A DNA stretch of 39,721 nt from Algoriphagus sp. (GTDB lineage: Bacteria; Bacteroidota; Bacteroidia; Cytophagales; Cyclobacteriaceae): contig JAMNXQ010000019.1 in NCBI GenBank assembly GCA_023653075.1, positions 1-39,721 of the forward strand, written 5' to 3'. Below the pieces are notes generated by a model. It was not told the DNA's origin. It made no database searches and was given only the letters and a program-made list of their open reading frames with translations. The stretch's first letter is position 1, and every line of letters begins with the position of its first letter. The translations under genes and the position numbers were made by a program. Of this stretch, positions 17,833-25,966 are shown one piece after another.

Positions 17833-19032
17833 ATGGTATACGATGTTGTATTTATAGGAGGTGGTATTGTCGGATTAGCCACCGGATACAAGTTAATCAG
17901 TGCGCGTCCTGACTTAAAAATTGCCCTAGTGGAGAAAGAAAGCCAGTTGGCCAAACACCAAACGGCCAATAACTCAGGAGTAATCCATTCCGGCTTGTAT
18001 TACAAACCAGGATCCTTAAAAGCCATCAACTGCATCAAAGGCTACCACGAACTTGTCAGCTTCTGTCAAGAAGAAAAAATCCCCTACGAGATCACAGGAA
18101 AAGTAGTAGTCGCTACACGCGATTCCCAGCGTCCACTTTTAGACATGCTTTTGGAAAGAGGCTTACAAAATGGCCTGACAGGAACTCGAAAAATCACCCT
18201 CGATGAACTCAAAGAATACGAACCCTACTGCACTGGCGTCGCAGCCCTCCATGTTCCTCAAACAGGAATCGTAGATTACTTGCAAGTGGCGCTAGCCTTT
18301 GGACGTAAAATCGTACAGCAAGGAGGTGGTATTTTTTTAAATCATAAAGTATTGAAAATTAATCAAAAAGATTCAATCAATTACATCGAAACATCAAAGA
18401 GAACTTTTCAATCCAAGTTGGTAGTCAATTGCGCGGGTCTCTACTCAGATCAGGTAGCGCAAATGAATGATGAATCCATCAACGACGTCAAGATCATTCC
18501 TTTCCGAGGCGAATACTTTAAATTAAAAAAAGATCGAGAGTATCTAGTCAAAAACCTGATCTACCCAGTTCCTGATCCTAATTTCCCTTTCCTAGGCGTA
18601 CACTTTACGCGCATGAAAAAAGGGGGCGTAGAAGCAGGACCCAACGCGGTATTGGCATTCAAACGAGAAGGATACAAGAAAACTGATATAAATTTTGCGG
18701 AGCTCGCCGAAACTTTAGCCTGGCCTGGATTCCAAAAAGTAGCGGGCAAGTACTGGAAAACAGGTTTGGGCGAACTGTATCGCTCCTTTTCCAAATCAGC
18801 ATTTACCAAAGCACTTCAAGAATTGATCCCTGAAATCCAGGAATCTGACCTTGTAGCTGGAGGTGCAGGTGTACGTGCACAAGCCTGTGACCGCACAGGA
18901 GGTCTTTTGGATGACTTTGCGATTCGCGAATCGGAATTTGCAATCAACGTGCTCAACGCGCCTTCACCTGCAGCGACCAGTTCCCTATCCATTGGAGGAA
19001 CTGTGGCTGAAATGGTCCTCAAACGATTCTAA
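17833..19032 (+). CDS. lhgO: L-2-hydroxyglutarate oxidase
   Basis: This FAD-dependent DAO-family oxidoreductase oxidises L-2-hydroxyglutarate to 2-oxoglutarate, recovering a by-product of central metabolism. It has 399 residues. The FAD-binding Rossmann motif is at the N-terminus (VVFIGGGIVGLATGY). The family signature QTANNSGVIHSGLYYKPGSLKA is present, as are RGEYFKL and the C-terminal GAGVRAQ ... NAPSPAATSSLSIGG. In some organisms the electron acceptor is the quinone pool. It is convergent with the YheT-like gene, with 38 bp between stops. Confidence 0.93.
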   Translation: MVYDVVFIGGGIVGLATGYKLISARPDLKIALVEKESQLAKHQTANNSGVIHSGLYYKPGSLKAINCIKGYHELVSFCQEEKIPYEITGKVVVATRDSQRPLLDMLLERGLQNGLTGTRKITLDELKEYEPYCTGVAALHVPQTGIVDYLQVALAFGRKIVQQGGGIFLNHKVLKINQKDSINYIETSKRTFQSKLVVNCAGLYSDQVAQMNDESINDVKIIPFRGEYFKLKKDREYLVKNLIYPVPDPNFPFLGVHFTRMKKGGVEAGPNAVLAFKREGYKKTDINFAELAETLAWPGFQKVAGKYWKTGLGELYRSFSKSAFTKALQELIPEIQESDLVAGGAGVRAQACDRTGGLLDDFAIRESEFAINVLNAPSPAATSSLSIGGTVAEMVLKRF

Positions 19033-19070
19033 TCAATCGTTTCGGGTTACAAATCTCTTCTGTGGTACGC

Positions 19071-20033
19071 TTAACTTTGAGTCAAAAATTCAAAAAGGCG
19101 ACATTCCGCATAGTTGAATTCTGAATTTGGAATCGTAAATCCCGTATGTCCTCCTCGCTTAGGCATTTCTAAAAAGATTACTGAGCTTCTTTGGGCAAAA
19201 GCTTTGGGGTAGCATTCCACACCCAACAAAGGATCATTTAGAGCGTTCAAAATCAGAGTAGGTACATGGATCCCATTCAAGTGGGTATGGGGACTGGCCT
19301 GTTCGTAAAAGTCACCTGCATTGGCAAATCCGTGCAGTTTGGCCGTATAATGGGTATCAAATTCGTCAAAATTCCGTACAAGTGGTAATCGATCCAAATC
19401 AATCAATCCCGGATACTGCCTCCCTTTGGCCTCCATTTTCTTTTTCAACTTCCCTAGAAATTTCTGGTTGTAGAATAGATTGATCGGACGCCGTAGGGTG
19501 GCTGCACTGGAAGGCAAATGCACTGGAGTAGAATACACCGCCGCTTTTTTCAGGATGGAGGGTACATTCTCCCCTTTTCTGCCTAAGTAATTTAGCGTTT
19601 GCGCCCCACCCATGCTGATCCCTGCCAAGAAAAGTTCGGAATAGTGGGTTGAAGAAAGTACATGCTGAACGACGGTATCCAAATCCTCACTGGAGCCATG
19701 ATGGTACAATACTGGCTGTAGATTGAGCTCACCCCCACAGGAACGGTTGTTCCACACCAACACATCGATGCCCTGTTGATTAAACAATTTGACCAAGGCG
19801 CGAGCATAATGTCGCTGAGAATCTCCTTCCAAGCCATGGGAAACGATTAAAAGCCGCTCTCCTCCGACACGTGACCAGTCCAAATTCAAAAAATCTCGAT
19901 CAGAAGTATCGATTTTTTCTCGTTCATAGCTGACCCCCTCAATCTTTCTCCAAATGCTTGGAATGATCGTTTCCAAATGACCGTTCAGGTACAAAAACGG
20001 AGCCTGGGAATAGGATGAAGAAAGTATTGGCAT
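19071..20033 (-). CDS. YheT-family alpha/beta hydrolase
   Basis: This 320-residue hydrolase of the YheT/ABHD1-3 (AB_hydrolase, UPF0017) family is predicted to be an esterase with unknown physiological substrate. The N-terminal NGHLETIIPSIWRK is the family signature. The nucleophile elbow is GISMGG, the acid is probably the Asp in NALNDPLL, and the catalytic His is in RGGHTGF, so the triad is complete. YheT-like proteins usually lack a signal peptide, and none is seen here. Confidence 0.88.
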   Translation of the reverse strand: MPILSSSYSQAPFLYLNGHLETIIPSIWRKIEGVSYEREKIDTSDRDFLNLDWSRVGGERLLIVSHGLEGDSQRHYARALVKLFNQQGIDVLVWNNRSCGGELNLQPVLYHHGSSEDLDTVVQHVLSSTHYSELFLAGISMGGAQTLNYLGRKGENVPSILKKAAVYSTPVHLPSSAATLRRPINLFYNQKFLGKLKKKMEAKGRQYPGLIDLDRLPLVRNFDEFDTHYTAKLHGFANAGDFYEQASPHTHLNGIHVPTLILNALNDPLLGVECYPKAFAQRSSVIFLEMPKRGGHTGFTIPNSEFNYAECRLFEFLTQS

Positions 20034-20154
20034 GGGATAGGTGTAAAAACTTCAACTCAACTTCATGTTAAGGTAACCTAGAAGTTAGTGTAAACTACTA
20101 ATTTTCAAATCGTTAATGTACTCATAGAGTTAAAGGGGATTAAATTTGGAAAAG

Positions 20155-20180
20155 AAGGCAATGCGTGTTGCCTTTTTTTT
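20155..20180. terminator. Hairpin with T-tract between the YheT-like and BaiN-like genes
   Basis: AAGGCAA (20155-20161), six-base loop and TTGCCTT (20168-20174) form a seven-pair stem. On the plus strand eight Ts follow (20173-20180), a good terminator, yet no plus-strand gene precedes it closely. On the minus strand it lies just after the BaiN-like stop with only CTTTTCC following. It may act as a bidirectional terminator. Confidence 0.55.
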
Positions 20181-20195
20181 ATTTCTTTTTTCTTG

Positions 20196-21440
20196 CTAAT
20201 CTCCTTTTGCTGACCTTCCTGCTAGAAATCCTGTGGTCCAAGCCGCTTGAAAATTGAACCCTCCGGTGATTCCATCCAAATTTAGAACCTCGCCCGCAAA
20301 ATAGATTCCTGGATGAAGTCTACTTTCCATGGTTTCTGGATTGATCTCATCCAAAGACACACCGCCCGCAGTGACAAACTCTTCTTTGAAGGTAGTCTTC
20401 CCATGAATGGAGATTGGGTAGCAGAATAAGCACTGCACCAACTTATTCTGCAACTTCTTGGGAAGTTGACCCAAAAGCTGGGCTTCAGAAATAGCTGCTT
20501 GTGCGCAGAAATGCTCCCAAAGGCGAACAGGTACCCCAAAAAGCGGATGGGAATACACCTTCCGGTTGGGATGAAGTTGTGCATAGTGGCTAAGCTGCTC
20601 TGAGTAGGCCTGCTCACCTAAGTCAGCATTCCATTGGATGATCGCCCGCGCCTTGTACTGCTGCTCGTACAGCCAATCTGCGCCAAAAGCCGAAAGCTTG
20701 AGCACTGCAGGCCCACTAATCCCCCAGTGGGTAATGAGAATCGGTCCTCGGTAACTGAGTTTGGTTCCTTCCAACTTTACCACTGCATCTCCCATGGATA
20801 CACCCATCAGGCTTCGAATGGGTTCTTGGGGAGTGTTGAAAGTAAAAAGTGAAGGTATAGGTTTTATAAGTTTATGATTCAATAAATTAAAGTAATCATA
20901 AGCTCCCAAATTAGGGTGTCCTCCGGAAGCGATAATAACCTTGGAAACGACTACTTCTCCTTTATCGGTGCCTAAGACAAAGCCTTGATTTTTGGGAAGG
21001 ATGGACTTTATTCCAGTGGAAACCTGGACCTGAACACCCCGTTTTTTGGCCTCATCTTCCAAGCAAGTAACGATGGTTTGGGAGGTATTGGATTTAGGAA
21101 AAACCCGTCCATCCTCCTCAATTTTCAAAGGGACTCCCCTCGACTCAAACCAGGAAAAAGTAGATGGAATCGAAAAATGTGCAAATGCTTTTTTCAAAAA
21201 CTTTTCGCCTCTGGGGTAATTCTTCACCAGTTTGGAGATTTCCATTGGTCGATGGGTCACATTGCATCGACCCCCTCCTGAGATTTTCACCTTGGAGAGC
21301 AATTTGGGGGATTTTTCAAAAAGGAGCACCTGTATCTCAGGTCCACTGGCATGGATGGCTGCAAAAAAACCCGCAGCGCCTCCTCCAATTACAGCAATGA
21401 TCACGGCGAAAAAGAGTTGTTCACCGCCAAAATTCAACAT
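20196..21440 (-). CDS. BaiN/RdsA (HI0933-like) family NAD(P)/FAD-dependent oxidoreductase
   Basis: This is a 414-residue flavoprotein of the HI0933/YhiN family. The FAD-binding motif IAVIGGGAAGFFAAIHA is followed by the hallmark KVKISGGGRCNVTHRP. The C-terminal AGEVLNLDGITGGFNFQAAWTTGFLAG is also family-specific. Members reduce or oxidise varied substrates, and the physiological one is unknown. The annotated ATG at 21440 leaves an unusual 12-residue leader; a GTG at 21404 would place the Rossmann motif at the very N-terminus, as is usual, and may be the true start. Confidence 0.9.
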   Translation of the reverse strand: MLNFGGEQLFFAVIIAVIGGGAAGFFAAIHASGPEIQVLLFEKSPKLLSKVKISGGGRCNVTHRPMEISKLVKNYPRGEKFLKKAFAHFSIPSTFSWFESRGVPLKIEEDGRVFPKSNTSQTIVTCLEDEAKKRGVQVQVSTGIKSILPKNQGFVLGTDKGEVVVSKVIIASGGHPNLGAYDYFNLLNHKLIKPIPSLFTFNTPQEPIRSLMGVSMGDAVVKLEGTKLSYRGPILITHWGISGPAVLKLSAFGADWLYEQQYKARAIIQWNADLGEQAYSEQLSHYAQLHPNRKVYSHPLFGVPVRLWEHFCAQAAISEAQLLGQLPKKLQNKLVQCLFCYPISIHGKTTFKEEFVTAGGVSLDEINPETMESRLHPGIYFAGEVLNLDGITGGFNFQAAWTTGFLAGRSAKGD

Positions 21441-21600
21441 CTTTTCCTTGTTGGGAAAGGGATTGCCTCTATTTTTTAAAGAATTTGATTTCCTTTTATG
21501 TCCAGCTAAAGGAGAAAATGAAGAATTATTTTTTCAGAAGTCTTTCTTTTTTCTTGAAGGAACGATTTTCAGTTGCTTACTTGCTGAAAAATAACTTGTC

Positions 21601-22308
21601 TTGAAAATTTTTGCTTCTACCCTATTTCTACTTATAGCCCTACAAGGATTTCTTGTTTTGGGCGCTAGTGCACAAGTAAATCTAGGGCAAACGGACCGAT
21701 GGATGAAAGGAGCCTTGGCCGCTATGGAGCGGAAGGATTACCAAACTGCCAATTCCATCTTTCGCAATCTTATTGATTCAGGCCTTCCACTACCTGAAGA
21801 GATGCCTTATTACTTTTCCGAAACTCTTTTTCAACTTGGACAATACGATAATAGTCAAAATTTTGTCAACAAATACCTGGAATTGACTGGATTTACAGGT
21901 CAAAACTACGAGTCAGCAACACGGCTAAAAGAAAAGCTTAAGGTGCCCTTGGCACAAATTCTAGAATGTGAACTTTGCGATCGACGTGGCTATCGATACG
22001 AGAGCTGTATGAATTGCCAGGGGAAAAAGCAGCTTGAGCAGGTCTGTTCCTACTGCAAAGCAAAAGGAGTAGTTGGCTGCAGCCGCTGTGGAGCCTCAGG
22101 GATGATCAAAAAGGTGAATATGTTTAATCTCATTGATTTTTACGAATGCGAGAGATGCACGGGCAAAGGCCGTTTGACTTGTCCCAATTGCAGTGGCAGC
22201 GGAAAGGAAGTGAGCTCCTGCAAAACCTGCGAAGGTAGCGGAAAAACCCCTTCTAATACACTTTGCAACCATGAATCACCTGAACATACCCTGGGGTTAA
22301 GAAAATAA
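21601..22308 (+). CDS. Exported cysteine-rich protein with TPR-like and DnaJ-type zinc-finger motifs
   Basis: This is a 235-residue protein with a TTG start, as no ATG gives a better N-terminus. A signal peptide is clear (MKIFASTLFLLIALQGFLVLGASAQ). Residues of about 30-105 form a TPR-like helical region (ALAAMERKDYQTANSIFRNLID and the repeat after it). The C-terminal half contains seven CxxC pairs: CELC, CMNC, CSYC, CSRC, CERC, CPNC and CKTC. Five of them fit the DnaJ CxxCxGxG pattern. There is no J-domain. The protein should lie in the periplasm, where the cysteines could bind zinc or be redox active. Its function is unknown. Confidence 0.8.
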   Translation: MKIFASTLFLLIALQGFLVLGASAQVNLGQTDRWMKGALAAMERKDYQTANSIFRNLIDSGLPLPEEMPYYFSETLFQLGQYDNSQNFVNKYLELTGFTGQNYESATRLKEKLKVPLAQILECELCDRRGYRYESCMNCQGKKQLEQVCSYCKAKGVVGCSRCGASGMIKKVNMFNLIDFYECERCTGKGRLTCPNCSGSGKEVSSCKTCEGSGKTPSNTLCNHESPEHTLGLRK

Positions 22309-22320
22309 GGTTTGGCCTTA
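22306..22320. other. Symmetric hairpin spanning the stop codons of two convergent genes
   Basis: TAAGG, TTTGG, CCTTA form a five-pair dyad whose outer ends are the TAA stops of the zinc-finger protein (plus) and the TPR lipoprotein (minus). There is no T-tract on either strand, so terminator function is doubtful. Confidence 0.4.
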
Positions 22321-22923
22321 GTTGCAATAGTTTGCCAAATTCTCTGCAGCCCCCGGATATTCCAAGGCAGAGGCCAATTTGAAGTCCTCACAAGCTTGCT
22401 TCTTTCGTTTTAAAGCCACTTTGAGCAACCCTCGATTTAAATAAGCCTGCCCAAAGCTTCGATCTACCTGAATGGCATTGCCATAAGCTTTAAGCGCATC
22501 TTCGGGCATACCCAACAGATGTAAGGCCCTCCCTTTCAAAAATGAAGCCATGGCTGGAGCACCCGGAATCTCCTCGGCTTTGGTCGCATAGAGCAAGGCA
22601 CTAGCATAGCTTTTTTGCTCAAGCTGTAGGGTGGCCAGACTTAGAAGTACTTGAAAATTCTTGGGGTCTAGGCTGAGTGCTTTTTCAAAATCAGCTTGAG
22701 ATTCAAGTAATTTACCCAATTCCTGATAAGCCCTACCTCTTCCGAAAAGCAGGTCTAGGTCAGTAGGATTGGTTTGTAAGGATTCAGTGTAGCTCACAAC
22801 CGCTCCGGAATAATCACCTTTGTTGTAAGCGGTATCCCCTGGATTTACCTCAGAAGAGCCTGAACAAGAAAAAAGGGTTGCTGAGATCAGCAAGCAAATG
22901 AAGTACGCACTGCTTAGATTCAT
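22318..22923 (-). CDS. TPR-repeat lipoprotein
   Basis: This 201-residue protein has a lipoprotein signal peptide (MNLSSAYFICLLISATLFSC, Cys at about residue 20 as the lipidation site). Several tetratricopeptide repeats follow (for example GDTAYNKGDYSGAVVSYTES, GRAYQELGKLLESQADFEKA, GRALHLLGMPEDALKAYGNA). It is probably a protein-protein interaction scaffold in the periplasm. It begins 8 bp after dapD on the same strand, so it is likely cotranscribed. The partner protein is unknown. Confidence 0.87.
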   Translation of the reverse strand: MNLSSAYFICLLISATLFSCSGSSEVNPGDTAYNKGDYSGAVVSYTESLQTNPTDLDLLFGRGRAYQELGKLLESQADFEKALSLDPKNFQVLLSLATLQLEQKSYASALLYATKAEEIPGAPAMASFLKGRALHLLGMPEDALKAYGNAIQVDRSFGQAYLNRGLLKVALKRKKQACEDFKLASALEYPGAAENLANYCN

Positions 22924-22931
22924 GGAATGTG

Positions 22932-23747
22932 TTAAACAGCTACGTTATTTTCGCGAAGCGCGTCGTTTAAGGATGTCTTGAGGTCTGTGGAGGGTTTGCG
23001 CTGCCCGATGATTAAGGCACAAGGCACCTGGTAGGTTCCAGCTGAAAATTCCTTTGGAATACTTCCTGGTATCACCACGGAGCGCGGAGGCACATAGCTT
23101 TTGTATTCTACGGGTGTAGGTCCAGTGACGTCAATTATTTTTGAGCTCGCGGTCAAGGTCACTCCTGCTCCGATTACAGCTTCTTTTCCAATCCGAACAC
23201 CTTCCACCACAATCACACGGCTTCCGATAAATGCCCCATCTTCTACAATCACAGGAGCAGCTTGTACCGGCTCCAGTACCCCCCCGATTCCAACACCCCC
23301 ACTCAAGTGCACGTTTTTTCCAATCTGGGCACAGGATCCCACTGTAGCCCAAGTGTCTACCATGGTTCCAGAATCCACGTACGCACCAATATTCACGTAG
23401 CTGGGCATCATCACCACTCCCGAAGCCAAGAAGGCACCATAGCGCGCCACTGCATGCGGTACCACGCGTACGCCCTGTGCGGCATAGTTCGTTTTCAAAG
23501 CCATCTTGTCGTGAAACTCAAAAGGACCTACCTCGAGGGTCTGCATTTTTTGAATGGGAAAATACAAGATCACCGCCTTTTTTATCCAGTCGTTGACGAT
23601 CCATTCTCCTCCTTCTGTAGGCGTCGCTACACGAAGCTTACCGGTATCTAAGTCAGCAATACTACTTCGGATTGCCTCTTGGGTACTTGCCTCTTGCAGC
23701 AATTCTCGATTTTCCCAAGCAAGTTCGATGATAGATTTAAGGTCCAT
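22932..23747 (-). CDS. dapD: 2,3,4,5-tetrahydropyridine-2,6-dicarboxylate N-succinyltransferase
   Basis: This enzyme transfers succinyl from succinyl-CoA to tetrahydrodipicolinate in the succinylase branch of lysine and diaminopimelate synthesis, so it also feeds peptidoglycan synthesis. It has 271 residues, normal length. A short N-terminal helical domain is followed by a left-handed beta-helix of hexapeptide repeats (VNIGAYVDSGTMVDTWATVG, KNVHLSGGVGIGGVLEP, GAFIGSRVIVVEGVRIGKEAVIGAGVTL), the hallmark of DapD. The stop-start distance to the TPR lipoprotein gene is 8 bp. Confidence 0.96.
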   Translation of the reverse strand: MDLKSIIELAWENRELLQEASTQEAIRSSIADLDTGKLRVATPTEGGEWIVNDWIKKAVILYFPIQKMQTLEVGPFEFHDKMALKTNYAAQGVRVVPHAVARYGAFLASGVVMMPSYVNIGAYVDSGTMVDTWATVGSCAQIGKNVHLSGGVGIGGVLEPVQAAPVIVEDGAFIGSRVIVVEGVRIGKEAVIGAGVTLTASSKIIDVTGPTPVEYKSYVPPRSVVIPGSIPKEFSAGTYQVPCALIIGQRKPSTDLKTSLNDALRENNVAV

Positions 23748-24242
23748 AAGGTTTGAATTTAGAAAGGCTTCCAGAGCTTACCAGAAGCGAAAGGTTTAGA
23801 TTTGAGAACGCGAATCAACTAAATCCCAAGGGAAGTTCATAGGAATTTTTGTATAAAGACCCAGAAAAGGGTAGGCACTACCCTAAACCAATTCGCAGTG
23901 AACTGCCCTCCAATTTTTAAAATACCGTCCAATTTTTTGGTTGCCACTCTCAGTCATAGGAGAGCCCAACTAGGCAAGTCCCTCCGCTAAAAAGCCAAAA
24001 AAAGGAAGACACACATCCCTAGTCTTTGAAGAAAATATCAAACCCCCACCCAATGATTCCAGATGAATTTCGCATCAAAACTCCAATTTATCAGGGAGAA
24101 TTTTGCCAACATCGACGAAATTTCCTTAGACTATTCCAATAGGGATGTGGACAAGTACTCTGAAACAGTTTGGGATTGTAAGAGGCATTTGGTCGATCCA
24201 AAACTAGGTTAAAAATCTATATTTCAATGCACTAGGTATATA
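23748..24242. other. Gene-poor interval upstream of the metal-uptake operon
   Basis: No convincing gene is present between dapD and the DtxR-family regulator. It contains a short dyad (GGGTAG-GCA-CTACCC, 23869-23883), two similar T-rich stretches (CTCCAATTTTT and GTCCAATTTTT near 23908 and 23929), and one 49-residue open frame listed separately. The sequence becomes very AT-rich after about 24200. Confidence 0.6.
24063..24212 (+). CDS. Possible small ORF or gene remnant (49 aa)
   Basis: An ATG at 24063 opens a 49-codon frame with a plausible protein-like composition (for example ENFANIDEISLDYSNRDVDK). It has no recognised family, no clear promoter and no ribosome binding site, and lies alone in a gene-poor gap. 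It may be a remnant of a larger gene or chance. Confidence 0.2.
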   Translation: MNFASKLQFIRENFANIDEISLDYSNRDVDKYSETVWDCKRHLVDPKLG

Positions 24243-24260
24243 TTTAGATTTGTCTAGTTT
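24243..24260. promoter_or_regulatory. Upstream operator-like site (TTTAGA-N4-TCTAGTTT)
   Basis: TTTAGATTTGTCTAGTTT shares the same half-site pattern and flanks as the palindrome at 24342-24355 (TTTAGA, four bases, TCTA, then Ts). It lies 133 bp upstream of the regulator's ATG and about 100 bp from the second site. It is a candidate secondary binding site for the DtxR-family regulator. Confidence 0.45.
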
Positions 24261-24340
24261 TTTATTCAGTTAATTCTAAATTCGAATCCCCCATCAAATT
24301 GGAGTTTTCCACAACCGATTTAGTTATATTCAAATTTATT

Positions 24341-24372
24341 TTTAGATATATCTAATTTTATTTTTATATTTG
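24341..24372 (+). promoter_or_regulatory. Probable promoter of the metal-uptake operon with an embedded operator
   Basis: The -7 motif TATATTTG (24365-24372) matches TAnnTTTG, and TTTA at 24341-24344 sits at -33 with a 20-bp spacer. A perfect 14-bp palindrome TTAGATATATCTAA (24342-24355) covers the -33 element and part of the spacer. A bound repressor would block the sigma factor. The transcript should start near 24379, 14 bp before the ATG. The regulator encoded first in the operon is the natural candidate ligand. Confidence 0.6.
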
Positions 24373-24392
24373 CCTCATCATTATCGTACACC

Positions 24393-25055
24393 ATGGAATT
24401 AACTACCGCAGAAGAGAACTACCTGAAAGCCATTTACCACCTCTCCGAAGAAGGAAAAAAAAGTGTGTCCACCAACGACATCGCTACCGCCATCCAAACC
24501 AAGCCTGCCTCTGTCAGCGACATGCTCCGCAAGCTGGGTGAAAAAGAAGTAATCCAATACCGCAAATATTATGGGCTTCAAATTACAGAGCTTGGCAAGC
24601 GACTCGCGCTCCAAACCATCCGCAAGCACCGACTCTGGGAAGTATTTTTGGTAGACAAATTGCACTTTGCCTGGGATGAGGTACATGAGGTAGCAGAGCA
24701 ACTGGAACATATCCAATCCCCACTGCTCATTGAACGCCTCGACGCTTACCTCAACTATCCCAAGTTTGATCCCCACGGAGACCCCATCCCGGACGAATAC
24801 GGAGACGTACGCTCCCGTCCACGAATTGCTTTGAACGAGATGAACATCGACCAAGGCGGGCAAATCGTGGCGGTCAAAGACAGTTCAGCAGCTTTTCTCC
24901 GATACCTAGACAAGGTAGGTGCCTACATCGGCGCCCGCATCAAAGTGCTCGACAAAGTAGAATTCGACGGTTCGGTCGAGATCTTAGTCGATCAAAAAAA
25001 GACCCTCTTTATGTCCAAAGATGTTGCCAGTAACATTCTCGTCCTGCAATCATGA
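24393..25055 (+). CDS. DtxR/MntR-family metal-dependent transcriptional regulator
   Basis: This is a 220-residue regulator. It has an N-terminal winged helix (TTAEENYLKAIYHLSEEG, recognition region TKPASVSDMLRKL), a metal-binding dimerisation domain, and a C-terminal FeoA/SH3-like domain from about residue 150. Metal ligand positions equivalent to DtxR H79, E83, H98, C102, E105 and H106 are H79, E83, H98, E102, E105 and H106. Glu at the Cys102 position is the MntR-like, manganese-type choice. The position of DtxR Met10/MntR Asp8 is Asn9 here, which is unusual. It probably represses its own operon when manganese is sufficient, through the palindromes upstream. It overlaps the next gene by ATGA. 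Confidence 0.92.
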   Translation: MELTTAEENYLKAIYHLSEEGKKSVSTNDIATAIQTKPASVSDMLRKLGEKEVIQYRKYYGLQITELGKRLALQTIRKHRLWEVFLVDKLHFAWDEVHEVAEQLEHIQSPLLIERLDAYLNYPKFDPHGDPIPDEYGDVRSRPRIALNEMNIDQGGQIVAVKDSSAAFLRYLDKVGAYIGARIKVLDKVEFDGSVEILVDQKKTLFMSKDVASNILVLQS

Positions 25056-25966
25056 ATCGCGTAGCTACCCTAGTATTAATTTTTCTTCTTTTTTGGAGCT
25101 GTACCTCTACCTCCAAATCCACCCGTCCCAAACCCCTAATCGTGGCCACCACGAGTATTTTGGCAGACGGAATACAACAATTGGTTGGCGATAAAGCTGA
25201 GGTCCTCGCCCTGATGCCCGCCGGGGTAGACCCACACCTGTACAAGGCCTCTGTACGTGATCTCGACCTACTCACTCAGGCGGACCTGGTGGTCTACCAT
25301 GGGCTGTACCTGGAGGGGAAAATGACCGAGATTTTTGAAAAGCTAGCCAAGCAACAGGCCCTCATAGATGTTTCTAAGGGCATCCCGACCGACCGACTCA
25401 TTCGATCCGGTCCGGAGTCGCACAGCGTCGATCCGCATATCTGGTTTGATATTTCGCTTTGGTCGGCTGCCTTAGCCTATGCCAGCGAAGAACTTCAAAC
25501 CTGGCAACCTACTTGGAAGCTACAGCTTCAAGCAAATACCCAAGCCTACTTGGATCAGCTTGAGGCGCTAGATCAACTTACCCAAGTCAAGGTGCAAGAA
25601 CTGGTGCAGCGCAAACAAGTGTTGGTAACTGCACACGATGCCTTTGCCTATTTTGGCAAGGCTTATGGACTTCCAGTCTACTCCCTCCAAGGACTCTCGA
25701 CCCTAAGTGAACCGGGATTGCGGGACCTGACCGAATTGATTACGATCATCCAGACCTACCAAGTGAAAGCCATTTTTGCCGAACAGACCATTTCCCCAAA
25801 AGCCCTGCAAGCAGTAGCTCGAGGCGCAGCAGCGAAAAATCTTATGGTCAAACTAGCAGGTCCCTTGTATACCGATAGCCTCGACGCACCGAATACCCCA
25901 GCAGGAACTTACCTCGGAATGTTTGAAACCAATCTCCAACTTATCTACAGCCAACTTCTCCCATGA
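25052..25966 (+). CDS. TroA-like metal ABC transporter substrate-binding lipoprotein
   Basis: This is the solute-binding protein of a cluster A-I manganese/zinc/iron ABC importer, 304 residues. The signal peptide ends in a lipobox with Cys17 (LFWSC), anchoring it to the membrane. Four ligands match TroA in order and spacing: H62 (VDPHLY), H129 (DPHIWFD), H195 (TAHDAFAYFGKAYG) and D275 (LYTDSLD). The His-rich loop typical of many ZnuA proteins is absent. With the MntR-like regulator, manganese is favoured, but zinc cannot be ruled out. It is coupled on both sides by 4-bp ATGA overlaps. Confidence 0.93.
   Translation: MNRVATLVLIFLLFWSCTSTSKSTRPKPLIVATTSILADGIQQLVGDKAEVLALMPAGVDPHLYKASVRDLDLLTQADLVVYHGLYLEGKMTEIFEKLAKQQALIDVSKGIPTDRLIRSGPESHSVDPHIWFDISLWSAALAYASEELQTWQPTWKLQLQANTQAYLDQLEALDQLTQVKVQELVQRKQVLVTAHDAFAYFGKAYGLPVYSLQGLSTLSEPGLRDLTELITIIQTYQVKAIFAEQTISPKALQAVARGAAAKNLMVKLAGPLYTDSLDAPNTPAGTYLGMFETNLQLIYSQLLP

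Noticed and set aside
24399-24863. Antisense frame (154 residues) opposite the DtxR-family regulator
   Set aside because: The sense strand encodes a complete regulator with conserved metal ligands, and the antisense product has no recognisable domain.
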